Position numbers and translations under genes: made by a program. From Campanula takesimana (taxonomy: Eukaryota; Streptophyta; Magnoliopsida; Asterales; Campanulaceae): DNA of 64,000 bases. The stretch lies in assembly GCA_026119855.1 (NCBI GenBank), contig JAOWBW010001461.1, positions 62,001 to 126,000 on the forward strand. Direction: 5' to 3'. Positions 56,801 through 64,000 of the stretch are shown here, piece by piece. Below the pieces are notes generated by a model that saw only the letters and a program-made list of their open reading frames with translations, made no database searches and was not told the DNA's origin. Each line of letters starts with the position of its first letter. The first letter of the stretch is position 1.

Positions 56801-59176
56801 TGAGCAATACTTATAGGTTTTGTTAATTAATTATCCTGAAGAAAATCGAAAATATTTTATTGATACACCATTATATATACTATCAATAACATTTTTTAGA
56901 TTTTCATTAGGATAATAGAATTAGCCTATAATTATTACTCGACGTTCATTCAAACAATACACAAAAAAGTGGGAGCATTATTCAGGGACGGAGGGAGTAT
57001 AACCAAGAGTGTAAACAAGAAAAATAGAACTACCAGGAAAATGACTAGTGATGAGAGCAACGAGCTTTACAGCTGATTTCCCACAGGACTCCACAAGATT
57101 GCAGGCTTTGCCATCAAAGCTTTTCTCTAGCTCAAACCCAACCTAATTGATGATATTGAGCGAATTTTATCAGCAAAAAACATTAATACCAGTACTGAGG
57201 AACTTAAGGCCAGCAATTACATGACTGAGTTTTATTTTTTTGGTAAGGAGAAACTCTTCCACATTGGACCCTCATTTGGGTACAAAATTCTGGGGGTTCC
57301 GTCATCCAAACCAAGCAAAGCTGGAAGAAGATAGCTGGTGTGAACTGAACCATATGCTTTGGGTTGTATTTTACCACAGGTGCAAACTCTAGCACTAGTT
57401 ACAAGCCTATAAACTGTACAAATGCAACATGAAGAACACTGAAAACGAATAAAATATACCTCATGCAAGAGGCGGACCCGTTCATCCTCCAATGGAAGCG
57501 CTCTAGGCCAATTCAATAATTCTCGTAACTGAGGACCTGACAGCAACCATTGATAATTCTTCGCGTTGTAAGCATTAAATTCTTTTAAGGAAACATAACA
57601 GCCTTCTTTATTCAAATCAAGACAATGCTTTTTTTATATGGAAGAAGTTCAAGTAATTTTAACATACAGTGGACTCCTGCATTCGCAACCACTATGTAGA
57701 GGAAACATTATCAGGGGACATGACGGGAACCACTAATACATTCTTTTTGTCGTAAGCAACAAGTTTTTTCAAGAAACATAGCAGCCTGATTTATTAAAAT
57801 CAAAACAACCATAGTTGTTTTTTTTAATATTGTGGCAGTTCAAGCAATTTTAATTTACAGTCAGGGCTGCATTTTCGGCCATTGGGTGGAGGGAGCATTT
57901 AGTTCAAGTGTATAACCGAATGGCAGTGAGAGAGATCTAAATTGACACATCAAAATATCAAGCATGTCAATTCATTGGATATTCATGCACATAAAATCGC
58001 TCTCTACAATGTTTTTGAGGCATATTTCAACTACAGATTTCAGGGAAAACAAATGTAGATAGCAAGTCTATTCACCACTGCTAAAGATCCAGGCCAGTAT
58101 CGACACCGATTCAAATTCTCCACATTCTGTTTTTTCTTATTCTATGACTCTTAAATTTTTATTCTTTTTTCTAGGATAAGCAAGCTACGTCTCTATTAAA
58201 TACAGAAAATAGAGGGTAAAGTTCATTTGAACATCACAGCTATTTGAAAACACTGAAATTCTACAAGGAGGTTCCATAAGTAGAGTTGCAAGAATAAGGC
58301 AGTGTACCAGTGTACTTTTGTAGACGATCAGCATCAAACACGGACTTATCTTTCTGAAGGGCTGCCTTTAATCCCGAAGCCAAATCATCATAATTTAGAT
58401 CCTTATCTATGATCAAATAATAAACAATACAGGGTCAAAAACTACTTCCAGCAATTAGGAAACTAGTGTGAGTAAAAAAAGTACACGTGACGTCTCAGGC
58501 ATAAATAGAAGACAAAACTTGCATGCTGATTTCCGAGTCCAATAGAAGATATCGTCATTTAAGCATAAATGAAGAACTGTGGAAAAAACAATTTTACCTG
58601 GCCAAAAGCAAAAATTCAAGGCATCCAGGACAAACAAGTACTGAACAGTGAGGGGTCCATTGTCAAAATAATGGATTCCTTCATAATCCCACTCGACCTT
58701 CGGGATTGAATCTTTGATTTGTTCAGCCAGTTTCTCAATTCCTGCATTTCATATAATTATATACACACCAACAAACTGTATTCACCCGTGCCAAATCTCA
58801 AAGTCAATGTTTATTTTAAATTTACGGGACATTATAAAAATGTGCACGAATATTGTTTTAGAAAGAAAAAAATAGACATTCATTTTGGTATAAAAATTCT
58901 AGAAATTAGGGGTTCATTTTGTAACAGAATGAGTAACGAGTAAACACAACTCCTCATTAAAATGCTTAAATTGAACCCCAAACAAAGTTAAAATGTGCCT
59001 AAAAACAAACGGTTGCCAAACAGAGCATAAACATGCAGTAATTATCGTTCAATTCAACGCCATTTTCATTTACGAAGAGGGCTAAATAAATGAGAATGTA
59101 AGTGACCTGAATAATCGATGGAGACGTGAGAGGAGTGGTCGGCGACCCAAGCGGAGCTAACCCTAACTTCGTCCAT
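53057..59176 (-). CDS. QNG1: Queuosine salvage protein (QNG1/DUF2419 family), 306 aa, 7 exons
   Basis: Eukaryotic QNG1 is a glycosidase that releases queuine from queuosine 5'-phosphate, so the base can be reused by tRNA-guanine transglycosylase. Start MDEVRVSSAWVADHSSHVSI. The single domain fills the protein: GIHYFDNGPLTVQYLFVLDA and NFCFWP (about 60-71), YDDLASGLKAAL, RALPLEDERVRLLHEVG, KRAQIFTADLWGAFKGQG (183-200) and the signature TIFADYIVPAVLQQLG (211-226) with the conserved Asp215. The C-terminus is LWLWSFG...HHRTLSIYY. Exons: 59107-59176, 58598-58741, 58308-58406, 57460-57536, 57034-57142, 56338-56666, 53057-53149. All phases agree (921 nt). Cytosolic, no signal peptide. The last intron is 3.2 kb and opens with a MITE. 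Confidence 0.95.
53585..53678. repeat. 47-bp tandem duplication, QNG1 intron 6
   Basis: TAGTTTGAGGCTTGTATAAT...GTACCCACTA begins at 53585 and again at 53632. Confidence 0.85.
53763..54093. mobile_element. Stowaway MITE with internal (TA)n, QNG1 intron 6
   Basis: TA-CTCCTTTCGTCTAAAAGCTCAATGTGCAC against GTGTGCACACCGAGCTGGGACGGAAGGAC-TA. A 60-bp TA microsatellite lies at about 53827-53888. Confidence 0.75.
54477..54731. mobile_element. Stowaway MITE, QNG1 intron 6
   Basis: TA-CTCCCTCCGTCCCATTGTATACTTC against GAAGTTTAAAATGGGACGGAGGGAG-TA, 255 bp. Confidence 0.88.
54752..56334. mobile_element. Stowaway MITE at the QNG1 exon 6 splice donor, interrupted by a Mutator-like element
   Basis: CTCCCTCCGTCCCACCTCACTTGACAC (54752) pairs with GTGTCAAGTGAGCTGGGACAGAGGGAG (to 56334). 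TA follows the right end and the left flank now reads TC. In gene orientation exon 6 ends ...AAGCAG and the intron reads G-TA-CTCCCTCTGTCCC, so the donor GT overlaps the target-site TA. A 1298-bp Mutator-like element (54965..56262) sits inside. The last 58 bp repeat the right-end sequence twice (GTGTCAAGTGAGCTGGGACAG at about 56273 and 56309). Confidence 0.87.
54965..56262. mobile_element. Non-autonomous Mutator-like element, about 185-bp TIRs, 9-bp TSD
   Basis: GGCCAAAATATGTTTAGCCC starts both ends; the inverted repeats stay aligned for about 185 bp with few differences. Perfect TTTGGGAAG lies at 54956-54964 and 56263-56271. The interior (about 55190-56060) has CCACCG-rich, leader-like sequence and short open frames but no transposase. 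It could include captured gene DNA (Pack-MULE); this is unproven. Confidence 0.9.
56744..56997. mobile_element. Stowaway MITE, QNG1 intron 5
   Basis: TA-CTCCCTCCGTCCCGGAATGATGTTCC against GCATTATTCAGGGACGGAGGGAG-TA, 254 bp. A related fragment without ends lies at about 62530-62660. Confidence 0.87.
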
Positions 59177-59348
59177 GGCGGCCGCGCACAAAGTAGTCCC
59201 CGCCGCCGGAGACGGCAAATATAGAATGTGAATCTTTTTAAGGATTAGGATTGAATCCTTAACCTAGTTGAAATGGGAATTTATTGTCGGTCGGTCAGGG
59301 GTTTGAGTCGTTGGAAGTTTCCCGCTTTTGTTTGTTTGTTTCTCTTTG
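59177..59348 (-). promoter_or_regulatory. QNG1: QNG1 upstream region
   Basis: Only about 170 bp separate the QNG1 ATG from a Mutator-like insertion (59349). Any promoter element further out has been displaced by 1.4 kb. No TATA box is assigned. Confidence 0.35.
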
Positions 59349-60314
59349 TTTCGAAACTAACACCGATTTGACCTCCGTACTATCTAAACTACCAAACTAA
59401 CATGCGTACTATCCATAAATTAACCAAATCAACCTAAATCGTTAACAGAATTTAATAAGCGTTAACAAATGTCAGTAATTTAACGAATATTGCTATCAAT
59501 CTTTTGAAAAATATTAACCATATTACAAATGGGCAAAATGCAAATAAATAATTTACAAATAAAGCCCTCAATTAATACCTTATGAACCTTAAAAAACTAG
59601 TAAATCTTATTCCCAGCAAAACCAAATCCCTTTTTCTCCACCAAACAGCCATTACCCCCAACCCCAACCAGCGCAGCTCCCACCCCACCGGCCGACCGCC
59701 CTCCTGCGAAACACCATTTTCTTCTCAGTTCCCACCAGCTCAAACCTTCCCTCGTCTAGATCTAAAACCATTCCTCTTTCCCCTTTTTTTCTACAACTTC
59801 GTGATACAACAATTGCACACCCACGCCGCCACCGCTGTCTTTACCCCTCGTTATCGTCGCTCAAGCTTCGTCGTCGCCGGTCAAGCGTCGCCGTCGTCGG
59901 TCAAGCTTCATCGTCGGTCAAGCCTCGTCTCTCCGGCCACCCCACCTATGCCCCCTCCAAATCGATTTCTCTAACTTTCTCTCTCGCTGTCCTAAAATGT
60001 GCTAAATCTGCAATTAATTTTGAAATCAAATCAAGAATCTTCTTCTTTTCGTTCATGGGATGCATCTGCAACTCTGTCTACCCTTTTAGGTGTTCTCAGA
60101 TGCCCAACTCTTTTTGTATTGATTTATTTCCCCATAAATTTTATGAAAATTCATTTGGATGGTTGAGTTGTGGCTTGGGTTGCTCGAATAAATGAATAAA
60201 TTGTGACAAGGAGAGATGGGGTGCTTGGTGGTAGGGGATGGTGGTGGGTGAAGGGTGGGACGTTCGTTCCTTAAAGAGGGTGAAACCACCACCATTGATG
60301 AACAAAAGTGAAGG

Positions 60315-60345
<31 letters not shown>

Positions 60346-60749
60346 GATTTGTGGATTGGTGGGTTTTGTTTAGTTTGAATTGGGTTGGAGAGAGCCTTTG
60401 AATGAGGGAATTAAGAGGAAGGGGTTGGGCATGTGGTGATGGAATGGAAAAGATGATGAGAAGTAGTTTTCTTTGTCCTTCCGTTTCTCATACGATTTCA
60501 GATCAAGGATGATGGTGGGATAAGGTGGTGGGGTGTATATTAATGTTTATTGGGGTGTAGTCTGAAAATTTTGACTATAATATCCGTTAAATTACTGACA
60601 TTTGTTAACGGCTATTAACATCTATTAACGACTTAGGTTGATTTGGTTAATTTATGGAGAGTACGCACGTTAGTTTGGTAGTTTAGATAGTACGGAGGTC
60701 AAATTGGTGTTATGCACATAGTACGCGGGTCATTTTGGTCGTTTACTCG
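59349..60749. mobile_element. Non-autonomous Mutator-like element upstream of QNG1
   Basis: Long inverted ends share TTTGACCTCCGTACTATCTA and TTAACCAAATCAACCTAA. The left end lacks about 35 bp near its tip. TTTCTCTTTG occurs at 59339-59348 and 60750-60759, a 9-10 bp target duplication. The interior includes a 130-residue open frame (59582-59974, start MNLKKLVNLIPSKTKS) that is Pro/Ser-rich with no recognised domain, and a T-run at 60316-60339. It may be a Pack-MULE; this is not established. Confidence 0.82.
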
Positions 60750-60798
60750 TTTCTCTTTGCCACGTTCAATGTTGGGTCAGTTTAGGCCTTTTGTAATA

Positions 60799-60980
60799 AA
60801 GAAATAATAAAGTTACAAACGATGGCTATAAAATATGACTTAAAAAATGAAGTGTCATAATTGTTTTGGTGTTTTTAATTATAGTGTGTCGGGTCCATTA
60901 TCGATTTAGCTAATGAAATAGCACCACCATATCTAGCATCCTTTATTTTGCAAACTTCTTTTGTAAGCCGAGCATTGCCC
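60799..60980. mobile_element. Third copy of the GTGTGNCGGGTCCA Mutator-type MITE
   Basis: It shares the core and the AGCATTGCCC end with 9344-9526 and 9569-9749 and is more diverged. TTTGTAATA / TTTGTAATC flank it (60790-60798 and 60981-60989). Confidence 0.75.
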
Positions 60981-61242
60981 TTTGTAATCTGTAATACTCA
61001 GTTTAGGCATTTTGTAATGGCAATACTCTTCTGCAAAAGCTTTTTTTTTTAAAAAAAAAGAAAATTAAAGTCACACAAGAGTCTCATAAACTTTTGAACA
61101 CAAAGTGATTAATTGGCTGGTTAATTAATGAAAAGTAGAGACTACAAACACAACAACCAATCAATCACTGACAACTGTGTTTGTTACACAAAATTTGAGG
61201 TTTTTTTGTGACTCTAGTAAGTATTATTTTTTTTTAAAAATA

Positions 61243-61445
61243 GTCTTCCGTCCAAACTTTTGATTACTTATTTTGGGCATCCATACTTATGATTACTTAC
61301 TAAAATCTTCAATTTTCTCTCTCCTCCCCACTCACAACAACTATCCATTATCTCATTTTCTTTCTCATTCCCATTCACAATACCTAATTTTTCTTAATCT
61401 CCGCACATTCAGTTTTTAGTAACTAAAAATTTGGGACAGGGAGAG
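61243..61445. mobile_element. Diverged Stowaway MITE
   Basis: TA-GTCTTCCGTCCAAACTTTTGATTAC against AGTAACTAAAAATTTGGGACAGGGAGAG-TA. The interior matches 16019-16224. Confidence 0.7.
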
Positions 61446-61579
61446 TATATGTTAACCATGCTGGGTCAGTGACTGGACCTAATGGATATGAATTATGAAC
61501 GAATAGGTTATTTATACTTGTCCGAAAAAGTTAAGTTTCTCTTCCTTTACTACAAATGAAATTTAAGTAATAATTTAAA

Positions 61580-62524
61580 GGGTTAATTGCAATTTGGTTC
61601 CTGACTTTTTCCAAAATTTGTAATGTTGATGATGTCTTTTCAATTTCGCCAATTGGTATACCCACTTTGTCATTTTGTTGCAATCTGACTACAAAAGTAA
61701 CTGGGTGTTAGTTTTCTAACAGATTTTATGTCATATGACTAGCACATGACGTTTTAAGGGACGTTTTAAGATATTTTTGGAGCTACACATATCCGATTAA
61801 TATAATTTTTTTAAAAAAAATTGAAACTAATATTTAAATTTACAACATATATATTTTTTTAGCAATATTTTGGGTGATTGGATTATTTTATATTAAATCT
61901 TAATTTTAAATATTAAAACAAAACACATGAAATAATAATCTAAAAGATATATTAGCCCCAAATATGTTTCATATGAAGTACATGCTATATGTAGATTATC
62001 AGTTCGTAAAAATATTTGATAGGAAAAAAAAAGAGAGGAAGAAAAGGATGAATCGAGGGAAGAGTGTATGTGGACGGGGTGATGTGGGAACGTGGCAGAG
62101 GGGTGGAGGAAAGCAAATGTTAGGAAATAAGGTATATCATGGTGGAAAGTAGTAATATTTTTTTTCAGATTATTTTTCCCATATCCTCTATTTTTAAAAT
62201 ATTTCCATTTATTTAATTTTAAAATTAATATAATATAATTAGTTCACCAATTTTTTTTATCAAAGTATATATATTGTATATTTAAATATTAGGTTATGCT
62301 TAAAAAAAGAATCATACCAATCGGATATGCGTAGCTTCGCAAACATCCTAAAACGTCATGTGCTAGTCATATGACATAAAATCTGTTAAAAAACTAACAC
62401 CCAGTTAGTTTTGTAGTCGGATTGCAATAAAATGACAAAGTGAGTATACCAATTGACGAAATTGAAAAGACAGCATCAACATTGCAAATTTGGAAAAAGT
62501 CAGGAACCAAATTGCAGTTAACCC
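61580..62524. mobile_element. Non-autonomous Mutator-like element, about 215-bp TIRs, perfect 9-bp TSD
   Basis: GGGTTAATTGCAATTTGGTT and its inverted partner, aligned for about 215 bp. Identical TAATTTAAA lies at 61571-61579 and 62525-62533. The interior is AT-rich with one 62-residue charged open frame of no known family. Confidence 0.9.
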
Positions 62525-62533
62525 TAATTTAAA

Positions 62534-62701
62534 ATATTTTTAATTATTTTAATAAAACTTTAGAACTTATTTTGATATACCATTATAAATATTATTATCA
62601 ATTTTTAGATTCTCATTGAGATAATTAAAAGTAGCCTAAATTATTTCTCAAAGTTCATTTATATTTTATTTTTTTAAAAAAAAGAAGAAAAAACAAATGG
62701 G

Positions 62702-62743
<42 letters not shown>

Positions 62744-64000
62744 TTTAATTTGAATCAAAACAATGCAGGACTTTCACCCTCTTAGTCTAATCTCTTCGAC
62801 AGACTCATAAAATAATAGTAGCAGATAAACCGGTGGCAGTGGCAGCAGCGTTAGCATGTTGGTGGCAGGTGATGCGCTGACCGCAATGTAGTTGCAGTAG
62901 CAATGGTGGAGGTGGGTGGGTGTGATGCTGCCAAAAAAATCTCGAGTGGGCACCACGTTCCAAGTCGTCGTCCTCAGGGAAGGTTGTACCTAACTTCTTC
63001 TCCGATCTGCAAAACCAACACCGTTAGGGTGGGGGAGGTTTTCCCCCAAAAACCCTCCGGCGTGAGAATAAGATCTCCTTTCAACCAACAAACCAAGAAG
63101 AGAAAAGTTTGAAGGTCTGAGTGAGCATACCTTAGGGTTTGGGTAGAGATGTCTTTATATAGTCCTCTTTGTGGTCCTTACCATGACATGGGGCTATGAC
63201 ACGTGGCAACTCGTTATTGGTCATTTGGACTTTATGCATGACCACCTGCCCATAGTGGGACGAGAAAAAGGTGTTTTTGTCTTATTTCCAGACAAAGGAT
63301 CACAATGTCAGAGGTCGTTGATCTCTTGTCGTAGCCACCAAGTAATCTGGGATCAAGTCATCCACTTAGCCATTGGCTCGCTTCGACGACTTGCTCCTTG
63401 ATCACTCAAGTCGGCGATATGTTGATGACCTCTCATACGGTTAACTTTGATGACCTTGTTGAGGGGTCCACAGGGAAGTCGCCGTTTCCTAGACTTCCAC
63501 GTATTTAGCTACGTTCACTTGCCTTTATAGCTGCATTAATTCCTTCTCAGTTGAGACACTTTGCCAATGCACCAAGAAGGCGAGTTGAATAGGCAACTCG
63601 CATAAAACTCTCTTCCCCTTTACATACTCCTGCTTCTTCATGCATCAAGACTCCGCTTTATGAATCCTTGAGATAATTTGAATACAAGTTGATTTAGTGT
63701 TAGCGTTTGAGTCAACGCTAACAACTTGGTCTTACAAGAGGAAGATGTCAACTTGGTTTATCACGTTGACCTTATTCTTTGACCAACCATCCCAATTTGT
63801 CTAGTTAACCATTTAAGTGACCTCCGTCCCCATTTTTTACTTTGTTGTACCAACATTGAGCCTTTTTTGATCCGTCCCATACTTTTAATGGGGCCCATAT
63901 ATTATTTTTTGCTTGGGTACATCAGTAGCCCCCCAACTTTTCATTGTGACTATTTATGGTCCAATGAAGAGTTCATGAGCCGAGCTCTTACGCCAAGATG
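62534..64000. other. No gene recognised
   Basis: A (GA)n run lies at 62705-62739. 62940-63110 contains CACCGTTAGGGTGGGGGAGG and CCCCCAAAAACCCTCCGGCG, and 63920-63945 contains AGTAGCCCCCCAACTTTT. These phrases look like internal or LTR sequence of a Gypsy retrotransposon, but no termini or proteins confirm it. A Stowaway-like CCTCCGTCCCCATTTTT lies at 63822. Confidence 0.35.

Overview
The window is nuclear DNA from a flowering plant, very probably a eudicot. It has intron-rich genes with GT-AG splice sites. Every major class of plant transposon is present, including many Stowaway MITEs with the CTCCCTCCGTCCC end inserted at TA. The species cannot be named from sequence alone; an asterid is only a guess. 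There is no CRISPR array, operon or microbial system.

Two host genes are readable, both on the minus strand. (1) 11084..38374 is a complete orthologue of the TPR immune regulator SRFR1. I reconstructed 23 coding exons giving 1042 residues with every junction in frame. Its 27 kb size comes from introns, above all a 10.6 kb intron 11 holding an RTE LINE, hAT MITEs and a 5.4 kb head-to-head hAT inverted repeat. (2) 53057..59176 is a queuosine-salvage (QNG1/DUF2419) gene with 7 exons and 306 residues. Its last intron (3.2 kb) is made largely of MITEs and a long-TIR Mutator-like element, and a Stowaway MITE sits directly on the 5' splice site of that intron.

Layout: 1-2.8 kb, a Copia-type LTR abutting a decayed L1-type LINE. 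2.9-5.3 kb, nested Stowaways, a SINE, a Mutator-type MITE and AT-rich repeats. 5.28-8.56 kb, a hAT element with perfect 8-bp target duplication and a decayed transposase. 8.6-11 kb, MITEs and low-complexity DNA. 11.1-38.4 kb, SRFR1. 38.7-51.4 kb, a Tourist-like element and a decayed PIF/Harbinger transposon into which a 2.3 kb solo LTR, a young 6.8 kb gag-protease-only LTR retrotransposon and a hAT MITE have inserted. 51.4-53 kb, AT-rich DNA with a Helitron-like end. 53.1-59.2 kb, the QNG1 homologue. 59.3-62.5 kb, two long-TIR Mutator-like elements and smaller MITEs. 62.5-64 kb, mostly unassigned.

The strongest leads are: the intronic hAT palindrome, which in a transcribed gene could form a hairpin RNA; the MITE at the QNG1 splice donor, which would give an alternative C-terminus if the intron is retained; the recently inserted gag-protease element without pol; and GC-rich CCGCCC-type clusters found in two unrelated LTRs.
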